From Apodemus sylvaticus (lineage: Eukaryota > Chordata > Mammalia > Rodentia > Muridae): a stretch of DNA of 64,000 bases. Shown here one piece after another: positions 43,383-54,095 of the stretch. A program made the position numbers and the translations under genes. Under the pieces are notes generated by a model, which was not told the DNA's origin, ran no database searches, and was given only the letters and a program-made list of their open reading frames with translations. Location: contig NC_067483.1 of the NCBI RefSeq assembly GCF_947179515.1, positions 90,061,835-90,125,834 of the forward strand, in the 5' to 3' direction. Each line of letters begins with the position of its first letter. Within the stretch, counting starts at the first letter, position 1.

Positions 43383-43948
43383 CATTGCTATCCTGCTTCC
43401 CACGTCTTACATGCCTGCTTCTCACCGTCTTTTCTCCACATCCTTTCCCTTAAGCCCTTTCACAACCAGAAACCTCTTCCCGAATCCCTCCTCATACTCA
43501 TGAATCTTACGGTCCATCACTCCGCCGTGATTGCACCCTTCTTGCCATGGTTTGGAGGGGGCAGGCTGTGCTCATCTGTGGCCCCTGCCCTACTAGTTCT
43601 CTCAGGATGGCACATTCCATCTCATCCTGTTATACAGATGCCTTGGGAATTGTAGGCCTTAGTGGAGATAACAAGATGTCAGATCAGACTTGGCCTCGAA
43701 TTTGCTACCAGAGTAACCTCGGAGGAGCCTGGCTGTAGGCTGGCTGTGAGATTCATCAGCCATTCAATGTGAAAGCCCTGTGTAGACCCAGCTTGTTCCA
43801 TTGAAGGGTTTAAGCACCCTCTCTTAGCCAAGCTGGTTCAGCTGGACCTGCATTGGCCACTGGAGGGCAATCTTAGCCAGCCTCCCAACTGGACTTGATT
43901 TGTTCCCTTCTTGCCAGAGATGAGGGCCTGAGGTATAACCCCAAGGTT
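43383..43948. other. Intergenic stretch without a recognised gene
   Basis: Nothing recognised. Confidence 0.4.
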
Positions 43949-43949
43949 C

Positions 43950-43962
43950 TCTCTCTCTCTCT

Positions 43963-44020
<58 letters not shown>
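43950..44020. repeat. (CT)n microsatellite
   Basis: About 35 CT units with two CTTT interruptions. Confidence 0.95.
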
Positions 44021-44022
<2 letters not shown>

Positions 44023-44513
44023 TAGAGAAGGTTCTGCACACAGCCCAGTACTCTGTAGCACAACGAGCCATTCGATGTCCTGGGCAGAAGGCAAGCCAGG
44101 CTTGCATTCATTACTGCAAGTCTTCCCTTATATAATATTTCCCTCCCTCCTTTGTCTTTCTGTCCTCCCCACAGCCCCACCCTCATTATGATGTCATCCA
44201 GTCTGGCATCAGATTCACCTTGTAACTCAGACTGCTGAGTGTTGACATCCCAGGCATGAGCCACACAACTCTCCGCTGTTTAGATTGCGCGCTGAGATGT
44301 AACACACACAACACAAGCACCACCATTTTTAGCCATACATTTAAAGGGTGAGTTTTAGTTGTACAACCATCACCCCGAGCTAAGACCATCACCACACAAA
44401 AAGAAGCTGTGTACCTAGTAGCAGTCAGTCCTCATGTCCCATCATCCCACTTCCCGGCAGTCACTTTCTGTCTCTATGGCTTCGCCGCTTTGAAAGTCTC
44501 ATGTAACTGGACG

Positions 44514-44812
44514 TGATGGTTGATCTTGATGTCAACTTGACTGGACTGAGGAGCGCCTAAGAGAAGAATAAAGCATTCTGGGTGAAGGCATTTTCAGAGG
44601 CTGCTAACTAAGGGAGGGGGAAAACCTGCCTTGAATATAGATGGCCCTATATTTAAGAAGGCTCAGAGGTCAGAAAATGGGAAGAACCTTCTGGATGTCA
44701 GCCATTCTTGTTCTGGGACTGCCATGATGTGAGCTTCTCAGCTCTGTCCCACTGTCCCTGCCGTAAGGATGAAAACGTTGGAACCTGATTGTTAGATGTT
44801 TCATTACAGTCA
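44514..44812 (+). mobile_element. ERVL-type LTR inside L1M
   Basis: Begins TGATGGTTGATCTTGATGTC then AACTTGACTGGACTGAGG. Also 'ttctgggtgaaggcattttc', 'aaaacctgccttgaatatag' and 'ctgggactgccatgatgtga'. The outer L1M text continues on the right. No clean 5-bp duplication. Confidence 0.6.
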
Positions 44813-44929
44813 CATGGAAAGTGACGTCTTCAGGGAATAGCTTCATTTAATTTTGCATAAAGTTTCAGTGCGAGAAGCAGTATTTCACTCTTGGGGGATG
44901 GAATTTGGGGCTGTGCTCATGTCAGATGA

Positions 44930-45052
44930 ATGGTGTACTGTGAGCTACCCCCCTCTCTTGCTGGGTCCTCTGGGCTAGCTTTGAGCTCATGATCTTCCTG
45001 CCTTTGCCTCCCGAGTGCTGAGTTCCCAGGTGTATGACATCACTCCTAGGCG
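44930..45052 (-). mobile_element. B1-like fragment, antisense
   Basis: 'gctagctttgagctcatgat', 'cttcctgcctttgcctcccg' and 'agtgctgagttcccaggtgt' are reversed B1/PB1, diverged. Confidence 0.5.
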
Positions 45053-45375
45053 CTGCATTCATTTCTTATGACTAAATACTATTCCGCCCTCATCCTCAGG
45101 AAGTACCACACTTGGTCCGCTCACCCACTGATTGGTGTGCGCTTGTCTCTCCCCTCTACCATGAGGAGCTCTTCATCGTACAAGGTGTGAAGCGACATCT
45201 CCTCGCTACTCTCTAACGGTGAAGTGCTGCTGGGAGCTGGCGTGCAGCTCCACGTCTGGCATTTTGCAAAACTGCCAGACGGTTTTCCAAAACATCTGCA
45301 CCACTTTCCATTTCTGCCAGCCGTGTAACAGAACCCCGAAATGCTCGAGACATTGAATCCAGCTCTTGCTTCCCT

Positions 45376-46289
45376 TAGCATTCTGAACATGGGAGGCTCA
45401 GGAGACAAATCCACCAGCTTTCACCCTGCCTTTCCCAGCGTTATAGCTATGCAAGACAACAAGCTTTACAAATTTTAATTGCCTGAGAGGCATACTTGGG
45501 CCCTTGGGTGCAGCCAAGGTGATCTATCTTTCTTGCTGAGGGGACACTTACTGCCTGGCTCCCCGTAGGCAAGGAGGGTTTGTCTGTGGGTGAGATCCAG
45601 GGCCTGAGTTGGCTGTTCTGCACTTGGGCTATTTGCCAAGAGGTGCTTTTATTAAGTAGGAGCTGCCAGGCAGGGGTCTGCACAGACTCCTTGCCTCTGT
45701 AATGGATCCTGAGACTTCCTGGCAGGGAGCTGGCTCTTACTCCTGCAGCTGTCTCGGGCTTAAAGTTGGGAAGACATCTGTCCAGATGGACAGAGACTGT
45801 GGGTACAGGTTGCGTCCTCCTTGGTGCCTGGCTGGATAACAGGTAGACATGTCTGCTCAAGAGGAGCTGCTGAGCTGGGGCCTCTCCGCTCCATTTACTT
45901 TTTTTTTTCCGTGACTGGGCGAATGAGGGCTCTATTTGCAGTGGCTCAGATCTGCCTGAAGAGGAAGGGCTTCTTGGTTTAGCATCTGGATCAGGAACGA
46001 GGTAATTTAGGAAGGGGGAGTGGGAAGGAAGAATAGATGGCTAACCCCAGAGGAGCTCCCTCTCGGGGAAGCAGAATAACCAGCTGTGCAGCTCCTGTGC
46101 TGGGAAGAGGAAGGACCTGCTCATTTTTGTCAGTCTGAGTGGGGGGATGCTTTGGGAAAGCTTAGGGAAAAACACAGAAAAAACCTGCTCCCATGAGGTC
46201 TTTATTAACTGACTAGTGACCCTGTATGGGGTTGCCAGGTCTGTAACGTCTTGCCTCTATCTGTCTACTGGAAATCTAGATATATGGTT
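45376..46289. other. Capn8-proximal intergenic stretch without a recognised gene
   Basis: Mostly unique-looking. The minus-strand frame at about 45447-45860 has no family similarity I recognise. Confidence 0.4.
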
Positions 46290-46395
46290 GTTTCTTCATA
46301 TAACAAATATTTACTGTGTTTCTGGGAGTGTCCTAGGAGCCAGAGACTGATTGACAAATAAAACTGGTCTCAATAAGTGTCCTTGTGGGACACAA
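46290..46395 (+). mobile_element. L2-like fragment
   Basis: 'taacaaatatttactgtgtt', 'agtgtcctaggagccagaga' and 'acaaataaaactggtctcaa' resemble the L2 3' end (aacaaatatttattgagc...gttctaggcactgg...gaacaaaac). Short. Confidence 0.4.
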
Positions 46396-47642
46396 ACCCT
46401 GACAGAGCAGAGAGCTTTAATCCACCGATGGCAAGAGTCCGGGCTGCACAAGGCCTTGCCTACTCATCTGATAATGTGTGTGTGTGTGTGTGGGGGGGTG
46501 TGAGCTAAATTTGAGGGTGGGGTTGGGGAAAAACCTTCCTGGGGCTCCGGTCTGAAGGATGAGTATACATCGGCGGAGCAGAGGAGTATTTCGGTTTGGC
46601 AACAGAAAGCAATGCTCCTGGGGAAGAACGTAGAGGAAGGAGAGACATGGGGACAGGTGGCAAAGCCAGCAGGGCTGGTGTGCTTGGGCTCGCACTAGCC
46701 GTGCAGAAGCCTCCTGTGTTTTTTAGCTTGTTGGGGCTGGACAGAAAACTGTGCTCAGAATGACCACTGGTTCCTGTGATTCAGCACAAATTTCAGATGA
46801 TTAGGCGATAGAGTTAGGAATAAAAATACCTCCCTCTGCCCCAAATTAGGGCTGCAGGGCTCCTAGACTCCTCAGTGTTCCAGGCAAGCTCAGGGGATGG
46901 GCTGGAGCTGGGGTCCCAGTTTAGAGGAGGGTGGGTCAGCTTCGTGCAGGGTGAAAACTCAGCTGTGACTCCTCAGGGAGCCCAACATTGAGCGAGTGTT
47001 GATTCAAAGGAAAAGATGTGCTGAGGGAATAAAGGGGGGGGGTCCCAAGGCCTGGGGGAGCTAAAGCTTTCAGATAACCGCGTTGAGCGCCTGAAGGTCA
47101 TGTTGACCTTGTATTTCTGGTGAATCACGGGAAACCCTGTTTTTGTCTGTTTCATGTTTTGGGAGATAATTGTGTTTTCAGAGTGGCAGGCCTCAGTGGC
47201 CATCTGGTTCAGAGTCCAGTGCAAACCCCTGTTTCAGAATCATCTGCAGGCGAATGGTCTAAAGACTGTCATGTGGGTCTTTGAGACTTATCTCAGAATG
47301 GCTGAAGCATGATTATTTTATATTTTGTTTTATTTCATTTTAGAGACAGGGTCAAATGTAACCCAGTCCAGATTTGAAGTCACTATTTGGTCCACAGTGA
47401 CCTCGGACTTCTTATCCTCTGGTCTCGTCCTCTGAATGTAGATTGTCCTGCTTGTGTGGCAAGGCCTCTATCCATGGAGGCCTCTTACGGGCCCCAGAAT
47501 GCTCTTAGAGATGGTGGCCATAATGCAGACTACTAGGGAGACTGTGTCATGGGTAAGTGGTTCCGAGAATTCTTGTCACACTGTATTGGTTGCCTGTATC
47601 TTCTGTAACAAATGAACACATGTGACTGAAAGAGCAGAAGTT
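46396..47642. other. Capn8-proximal intergenic stretch without a recognised gene
   Basis: No exon recognised. A weak reversed B1-like stretch lies around 47340-47460 and a G9 run near 47033-47042. Confidence 0.35.
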
Positions 47643-47860
47643 GGAGACAGAGCAATGGCTTAGGGTTTGAGAGAGCTCTGGCTGTTCTTCTAAAGACCTG
47701 TGTTTGATTCCTAACACCCACAAGGAGGCGAACAGCTGTCTGGAACTCCAGGTTGGGGACTCTGGCACCCTCTTCCTGCCTTCCTGCCTTCCTGATCACT
47801 TATTTAGTGCACAGGTAAACATGCAGGCAAAGCACCGTGCACATTAAAGATCAAAGAGCA
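47643..47860 (+). mobile_element. B3 SINE (B2 family)
   Basis: 'gagacagagcaatggcttag' (A-box region), 'agacctgtgtttgattccta' (B-box region), 'agctgtctggaactccaggt', 'actctggcaccctcttcctg' and 'aaacatgcaggcaaagcacc'. It interrupts older repeat-like sequence about 370 bases upstream of the Capn8 start codon. Confidence 0.8.
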
Positions 47861-48086
47861 GAGGGTTATTCTCACTCTGTTCTGGAGACTCATAGACCTA
47901 GGTTATTTCTACTAGACTAAAACCAGGGTATGGGCAGGGCCGCCCCTTGTAGAGCCTTTGGAGGAGCCCTATCCAGCTTCTGGAGACTTCTGATAGCCTC
48001 CACTGTGGCATGTGAATAGTCTGTGAACAGCAGGAGAAGGTGGGGCAGACTTACCTGCTCCTTGGGTACATATTTGACCCTGTTTA

Positions 48087-48227
48087 TGACTCATGTCCTT
48101 TTGGGACAGGACCTCCCTCAGGCTGGAAGTTTACATGCCCCGCCTCCCTGTGAGCTGCCTTATAGGGCAGCACCCCCAGAAGGCAGACGTCTGCTTTCCT
48201 GTCACCTGTAGGTCGCACAGCCAGGCC
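48087..48227 (+). promoter_or_regulatory. Capn8: Putative Capn8 promoter and 5' UTR
   Basis: Upstream of the start codon lie a perfect AP-1 site TGACTCA (48087-48093), a GC-box-like CCCCGCCTCCC (48138-48148) and a TATA-like CTTATAGGG (48159-48167). If the last is used, transcription would start near 48190 and give a 5' UTR of about 40 bases. The region is not a CpG island, which fits a tissue-restricted gene. No transcript end is available, so the start site is inference. Confidence 0.4.
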
Positions 48228-48464
48228 ATGGCAGCCTCGGCAGCCGGAATATCCAAGCAGCGTGCAACTGCTGAGGGTCTTGGCTCTAACCAGAACGCTG
48301 TGAAGTATTTGGGCCAGGACTTCGAGACCCTGAGAAAACAATGCTTGAACTCAGGGGTCCTATTTAAAGACCCAGAATTCCCAGCATGCCCATCAGCTTT
48401 GGGCTACAGGGATCTTGGACCAGGCTCCCCAGAAACTCAAGGCATCATATGGAAGCGACCCACG
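48228..48464 (+). CDS. Capn8: Capn8 coding exon 1 (calpain-8, partial gene)
   Basis: Calpain-8 (nCL-2) is a calcium-dependent cysteine protease expressed mainly in gastric surface mucus cells. This exon encodes 79 residues, MAASAAGISKQRATAEGLGS onward. It covers the short N-terminal anchor helix and the start of protease core PC1 (KYLGQDFETLRKQCL, LFKDPEFPACPSALGY, LGPGSPETQGI, WKRPT), collinear with calpain-2 exon 1. The start is chosen because it matches the family N-terminus and has G at -3 and G at +4. The frame stays open upstream with further Met codons at 48093 and 48135, but that part is not calpain-like. The exon ends in a complete codon followed by the donor GTAAGG at 48465. AGPG-type differences from calpain-2 (GSNQNAVKYLGQDFE) favour Capn8 over Capn2. 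Confidence 0.95.
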
Positions 48465-48607
48465 GTAAGGCGGTAGGGAAGTGGCTATGGCAAGGCACAA
48501 TTGAGTGTCACATGGGGTGAATTGAGGTAACAGTGCTGGATTCTGTTTTCGGATCCCATAGTTCTGATATCCGTTTACTTCCTAAAATTACATCTAAGGA
48601 AGAACAT

Positions 48608-48780
48608 ACACAGGCTTTAGAGCTGGACAAGTGAGTCCCTCATGAGTGGCTCTGCTGATGTGGCCTTGAGCGACATCTCTCTGAGCTTCAGTTTTTCCGC
48701 CCTAAACATAGTACAGCTGGAGCCATTGTATTTCAGTGTGGTTAGGAGAACTAGAAATGAATCTCAGGGTGTAATTACCC
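48608..48780 (+). mobile_element. MIR SINE fragment
   Basis: 'gtggccttgagcgacatctc', 'tctgagcttcagtttttccg' and 'ccctaaacatagta' follow the MIR core (tgaccttgggcaagtcact...ctcagtttcctcatctgtaaaa). Confidence 0.45.
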
Positions 48781-48989
48781 TGCATGTAAGAGGCACAGAA
48801 CACAGGGCACTTAGAACTGCATAGTGGCCCCAGGCCAGCACACAGGGGAAAAAAACCAAGGTTAGATACAGTCAGCTATGGGCAAACGGATAGCATCGCT
48901 GCTGAGAGACGTGGATTACTGGAGGTCATAGAAGGTTCCAATAAGGCTGGAGAGGAAAGGTGGAAGCCATCCCAAAGGCAGTGGGTGTG

Positions 48990-49184
48990 GTCACACTGCA
49001 TCTCCCTGATGATAATGGATGCTGGATGTTTTCACCTTTGTGCTTACAGGATACACTGGTGTATCCTGTAGAGAGACACTGGTTTAAATGCTTTACCCGT
49101 TTCTCAATGGTTCTGTTTGCTTTTTGTTTCTTTGCTTGACTTGGTACTTTTGAGGATAACCCTTTCTTTACTTTAGGAGCTGCC

Positions 49185-49221
<37 letters not shown>

Positions 49222-49620
49222 TAGTAATCCTGGGAATTAACCTGTTTTCTTCATTTGCTTATCCACATCCTGATAGCTATGCCTTTACTTCTACAATTTC
49301 CCAAGTTTCACATACAAGAGAAAATATGTAATATTTATCTTTGTGAATTGGGCTCACTTCAGGTAAAATGATGATTTTTTTTTTTGCTTCTGTCCATTTT
49401 CCTACAAACAACACAACTCTTTTCTTTATAGTGAACAATACTGCACTGTAAATACATACGTTGTACCTCCCCCCACACATAAGTATACATTTTTTTTATT
49501 CGTTCGCCTGTGGATGGGTACCCAGGTAACTCCATGACTATTGTAACTAGGGCTTCAATAAACGTGGTTGTAGCTGACTGTGACTCTTTTGGATCTACAC
49601 CCGGGGAGAGTATGGCTGCC
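48990..49620 (-). mobile_element. Old L1 3' region, antisense
   Basis: Reversed L1: 'cactgcatctccctgatgat', 'tggatgctggatgttttcac', 'tttgcttatccacatcctga', 'gtgaacaatactgcactgta', 'gcctgtggatgggtaccca' and 'gggcttcaataaacgtggtt'. A (GT)n run at 49187-49220 lies inside. Confidence 0.6.
49187..49220. repeat. (GT)n microsatellite in Capn8 intron 1
   Basis: About 17 GT units. Confidence 0.95.
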
Positions 49621-50284
49621 TCTGCTTATTCTTAAGCTTCTGAGTAGAAGGTCTACCTAGGCTCTTGTGTCAAGGATCAGAAGACACATTTGTCTACCTG
49701 AAGATCACACTTGGGTTCTCAAGATGAACTTTCTGTTGGGAGGTTGAAATCCTTTAGGGCTTTTCCGTCTCTGGAGGGCGAGTGCAGCAATTCTACCCCA
49801 GAGACAGCGGCTGGTTGCGCTGAACTCAGTGCTCTTAGCTCCTCGTCTCACAGTCTGCACTCGGCATCCATCCCAAGCTCCTGGGATGCATGCAATGCCC
49901 TGTGTAAATGGACTTAGTGCAGCCCAGTCAATATATTTTTTTTTCCGCCAGAAGTATCCTTTTCCCTTCCTTGGCAATTAAGCAGCTTATTGATCTTAAG
50001 GAGAAATACACAGTCAGGAGTGGAGCCACGTCAGGCAATAATAAGGACCCCAGCTAGGAGACACCTGGAGGGTCGAGTTGTTGGAAAGTTAATGGATGGA
50101 CGGCGATAGGCTCAGTTTGGTGCATCTGATCTTTCTCTAGCTGTTACCTCTTGGATAGTGGCCTTGGGGTTTCCAATTCAGCCATGATTTGCTGTGCACT
50201 TCTCCTGTGCAGGGAGGAGTCGTGAGGAGCTTTGGCTAGTTGAGGAGGGGGGCAAAGATTGGGCAGACAGCCGAGGGATACTGT

Positions 50285-50480
50285 GGTGGAGAAGAATGTG
50301 GGCTTGGATGTCACGCGGTGGTCAAAGTTCTGGTCCCTCATGTATTATCCACTGGCCGAGTGACTCTGGGTAAGTTACCAACCTCTCTGAGACCCAGTTT
50401 CCTCATCCGGGAAGCGAGAGCCACAGTATTACACACGTCCGTGGGTTACGAGCGAGCCTGGATGGAAGAATATGTAAATC
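50285..50480 (+). mobile_element. MIR SINE in Capn8 intron 1
   Basis: Well-preserved MIR core: 'ccgagtgactctgggtaagt', 'taccaacctctctgagaccc', 'agtttcctcatccgggaagc'. One of the oldest recognisable elements in the window. Confidence 0.75.
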
Positions 50481-51429
50481 CTTAGAAAATGCGTTGTCTC
50501 TCGGTGGCATTCCCTGACAGAATGTCCAGAGAGTAGACCATTAACGGTTAAAATGCACGGGCGCTCAGTGACGAATCACTGAAGCTCAGCTGTGCAACCG
50601 GACAGAAAAATTAGGAAAGAGGGCTGAGCTGGGATTGGTGGAGAAAGAGGTCATAGGTAAGAGCCAAGGTGCTGGGCTGCAGAAGGCTGTGCAAGCAAGA
50701 CAGAGAGGCCGTGCTGTTCAGAGAGGGCAGTGGTCCTCAGAGAAGACAAGACAGGGTGGGCAACAGGTGAAGCTGGAAGCATTCGGGGGACCAGGCCTAA
50801 TCTCTCTGTGGGCTGTGGAGCTGAGGACTTTCTGTGGCCCTTGAAGGATCCATGTGACATTCTGGTCATGGCTATTTTTTTTTCTTTCTGGATGACTTTG
50901 CCAGCATTCAGTCTTCTTACCCAAACCTAAGATTGTAACAGAGATTAACAAACACTGGACACACATGGCCTTAGCTTCTGTCACATGAACAGTGTGATGG
51001 AATTAAGCAGACAGGTCAGAGAGTCACTTAGGAAGCAACAGCGTCATTTACGGTTAGTAGTTGAGTTTGATTGATGTCCCCAATACCTTGCTCATGAGGA
51101 CACAAGGGACATGACAAGAAATGGTGGATGAAATGGGGCCGGGGCAGAGGCCGAGGACCAAGTTCAGGGTTCCTGGGTTCCTAGAGTGAGAAAACAGGAG
51201 TCCACAGGGGAAACTGAGGTAGTGTATTGAGAGAAATGAAACTCAAGAGCTAGCGAAGACACATGCCTCAGAGAAGGCTTTTAGAGGGAGATCAAGCCAA
51301 TGGTAGCAAACATTAAGGAGCGCCCAGTGAGATGGGTTGGAAAACGCTCATTCTGGGGTTGCTGGTGGCATAGGGGATCAGTTTTATGGCACTATGAGGA
51401 AGGTGGATTTCATGGGAGTAATGGACGAA

Positions 51430-51860
51430 TTAATTAAAAATATTTTTTATTAAGTATTCAAGAATTCTAGATATGCTTACAATGGCCATTGGTCATATTC
51501 ACCCAAGCGCTCTAGCTTCTTCCAGACCCGGCCCCCTCCACCTTCCCACCCTGTCCCTGCTTCACGAGTCCCCGAGTGTCCGGCCCTGTCCAGAAGACAC
51601 TGCTTTGCTCTGGCCATCCCACCCTCTGGCTCATCCAGTCTTTCTGACCCCTCTTCTGAGATGGCCCCTGAGTCCTGAGGGAAGGAAGTGTGACCCGGTT
51701 GTCCCATTTGTGACTGAGCATTCCGGTGACACCCAGTCTCTGCATTTGGAGGCACTGCCCTGCTGTGAGAGTCGGTGGTGTAGAGATTCACACTTGGAGG
51801 CCGGTTTGGCACTGTGTGCTCTTAGCAGATTAACAGTAGGAGGGGATTTTTTTTTTTTTT
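51430..51860 (-). mobile_element. L1 (Lx-type) 3' UTR, antisense, in Capn8 intron 1
   Basis: Reversed L1 3' UTR: 'tcatccagtctttctgaccc', 'ctcttctgagatggcccctg', 'agtcctgagggaaggaagtg', 'tgtgactgagcattccggtg', 'acacccagtctctgcatttg'. Ends near a T16 run at 51847-51863. Confidence 0.65.
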
Positions 51861-52109
51861 TTTAAGAATTGCTTAAGGAAAGAGACTCTTTGAAACCCTC
51901 ATGCAAAGCGCTTTCTTTTCTTCTGTCTCAAAGTTACTTCCTTCTTTCTACAAGCAACATTTAAATTAAAAGATTTTCCAATCTGTTACCTTTTAGCTAG
52001 TGTTTTCGAATTCCTGCACCTTTTAGTTGTCAGGAAATAATGGTTCAGAGGATAGGAGCTCTTGGGCACCTGAGAGCAACACTGTAGCTACAGTTTTTAT
52101 ATTTAATGC

Positions 52110-52620
52110 AGTGTGTGTGTGTGTGTGTGTGTGTTATGTGTGGGGATGCATGCTGTATGTGAGTGCTGTGTGTGAATGCTGTGTGTGTGTATAGGGTATG
52201 CCTGTGTGTGTGGTGTTTATGTGGTTTGTGTGTATGTGGTATATGTGATCTGTGTGTAGTATGGTGTGTGTGTATGTGCTGTGTATTTGCTGTGTATGGT
52301 GTGCATGTATGGTGTGTATGTGGTATGTGTGTGTGTGTGATGTTGTATGTGTGTTGTGATGTGTGTGTTTGTTTGTTTTGTGGTGTGGTGTGTGTTCTGT
52401 GTGTGTGGTGCATATGTATGTTATATGTGTGTTATGTTGTATACTGTGTGGGTGTGTGTATTGTGTATATATGGGGTGTGTACCAATGTCCATCATGTAT
52501 GAAGGCAGAGGAAGGTTCTCCTCTTCCCTCAAATGAGTCCTCAGGATTTGAACTCAGGTTGTCTGCCAGGCTTGGTGGCAGTTACCTTTACCTGCTGAGC
52601 CTTCTCCCTGGCTCATCATG
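52110..52620 (-). mobile_element. B3 SINE, antisense, with a long degenerate GT tract
   Basis: B3 part at about 52486-52620: 'gcagaggaaggttctcctct', 'atttgaactcaggttgtctg', 'cttggtggcagttaccttta', 'cctgctgagccttctccctg'. To its left, 52110-52485 is GT-rich with TATG, CTGTG and GGTGTG variants. Short Cys/Val/Tyr or His/Thr-rich frames over the tract are artefacts. Confidence 0.7.
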
Positions 52621-52807
52621 CCCTTCTTTTCTTTGCCACCAGAGACTGCAGAAGATTAAAACAAAATAGAACAAAAATTAAATCTCCCTCACTGGAGGAC
52701 TGGCTGAATGATTCATGGTACTTTTAATGTAACTGTAAAATTCTCTTTGTTCTAATAAAAGATTTAAAAGGTACCTATGATCATGGACTCAAATGTAAGC
52801 GTGTGAG

Positions 52808-52833
52808 CACACACACACACACACACACACACA
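52808..52833. repeat. (CA)n microsatellite
   Basis: About 13 CA units, followed by a C/T-rich tract at about 52929-53020. Confidence 0.95.
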
Positions 52834-53004
52834 GTGAGGTGGTCAGTCTGTCTGCCTCACCACAGACCCTCAGACAATGGAACTGATCATGGACTGAACC
52901 TCCAAAGATGTGAGCCCGAATGGGATTTTCCCTTCCTCTCTCTCCTCCTCTTCCTTCTCCTCTCCCTCCTCTCCCTCTTTCTTCCTCCTCCCCTTTCCTA
53001 TTCC

Positions 53005-53112
53005 TCTCCTTCTCTAAATAGAGTCTTTAATGTAGCCTCAAAATAATGATCTTGCTTCGTTCTCCTAAGTGCTGGGATTATGGATATACACCACCATGCC
53101 TGACAGCTTTTC
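53005..53112 (-). mobile_element. B1-like fragment, antisense
   Basis: 'tttaatgtagcctcaaaata', 'cgttctcctaagtgctggga' and 'ttatggatatacaccaccat' are reversed B1/PB1. Confidence 0.6.
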
Positions 53113-53744
53113 TTCTTTGTAAGTTGATTACCCTGGCTACATTCTTATAGCAATAGAACAGTTGACTAGGAACACACATGGACATGTTCTATTACATTAA
53201 AGATGGTTTTTGGAAGGTTGTGTTAGAAATCTTAAAGGGTTTTATTACTTCCTGTTGGAATTTTGTATCACTAACACTTTCTCAATAAAAAAAATGTAAA
53301 TAAAAAGTAACACGTGGGTGGGAAAGTGAGGTGTTAGGGGAGAGGTGCTGTGACTGGGCATGAAGGTGGGAGCTGATAGATTCATATAGAACTGTAGGAC
53401 TGCCTTCCAGAAAGTTCTCTCTCCTACTGTGGGATCTCAGAACGCCTGTTCACAGCTCCACCTGGGCCCCACCCTTCTCACTCAGTTCACTTTCTTGCCT
53501 CCTTGTCAGGTCGTACACATCATTTCTTCATGTCTCTGGAGTGAGCAATGCTTCTCACTCTGTAGCTAGCCAGACCCTCTGTGGTGCAACCCATTGATTT
53601 AATGCCTCTCAGTAAATGTAGCCCGAGCTCCCTTTGATCCCTTGAGGTCCCACCCTTTCCCCTTAACAATTTGTCTTGTGTCCTCCCTGACTGTCTCCTT
53701 TGGACACCCCTCTGCAGACTGTACTAGAGCCTCTTTTCTTAAAA

Positions 53745-53920
53745 TGTATTTTAAGAGTTATTTATTTATTTATTTATTTATTTATTGTATGTATATGTGT
53801 ATACTGTAGCTGTACAGGTGGTTGTGAGCCTTCATGTGATTCCTGGGTATTGAATTTAGGACCTCTGGTTGCTCTAGTCGGCCCAGCTCGCCCAGTCCCT
53901 GCTTGCTAAGGCCCAAAGGT
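53745..53920 (-). mobile_element. B2 SINE (first of two adjacent), antisense
   Basis: (TTTA)n at 53758-53787, then 'gtagctgtacaggtggttgt', 'gagccttcatgtgattcctg', 'ggtattgaatttaggacctc' and the rodent B2-tail linker 'ccagctcgcccagtccctgc' with 'ctaaggcccaaag'. Internally deleted relative to full B2. Confidence 0.8.
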
Positions 53921-54095
53921 TTATTTATTATCATAAATAATTTCACTGTAGCTGTCTTCAGACACACCAGAAGAGAGCATCAGATCTCATTATGGATGGT
54001 TGTAAGCCACCATGTAGTTGCTGGGAATTGAACTCAGGACCTTTGGGAGAGTAATCAGTGCTCTTCACCACTGAGACATCTCTCCAGCCCTGAGC
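53921..54095 (-). mobile_element. B2 SINE (second of two adjacent), antisense
   Basis: 'gtttatttattatcataaat', 'gtagctgtcttcagacacac', 'gagcatcagatctcattatg', 'tgggaattgaactcaggacc', 'cttcaccactgagacatctc' and 'tccagccc'. Directly downstream of another B2 in the same orientation, either a tail-targeted second insertion or a composite B2. Confidence 0.9.

Larger units (their letters stand above)
44295..45375 (-). mobile_element. Old L1M 3' region, antisense, interrupted
   Basis: Reversed L1M: 'catacatttaaagggtgagt', 'gttgtacaaccatcaccccg', 'cagtcactttctgtctctat', then after interruptions 'cttatgactaaatactattc', 'aaactgccagacggttttcc' and 'ctgcaccactttccatttct'. It holds an ERVL-type LTR (44514-44812) and a B1 fragment (44930-45052). 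Confidence 0.65.

Noticed and set aside
41884..43503. Overlapping Cys/His/Leu-rich frames of up to 190 codons
   Set aside because: They are the 28-bp minisatellite read in rotating phase and stop wherever the TAG variant occurs.
45121..45414. 97-codon minus-strand frame
   Set aside because: It overlaps old L1M 3' sequence and has no independent protein similarity.
1..48000. Search for an antisense Capn2 first exon
   Set aside because: No minus-strand frame resembling the calpain-2 N-terminus and no CpG-island promoter was seen. It probably lies left of the window.
48093..48227. Upstream in-frame Met codons for Capn8 (48093, 48135)
   Set aside because: The extra residues do not resemble any calpain N-terminus, whereas the ATG at 48228 has a strong context and matches the family start.
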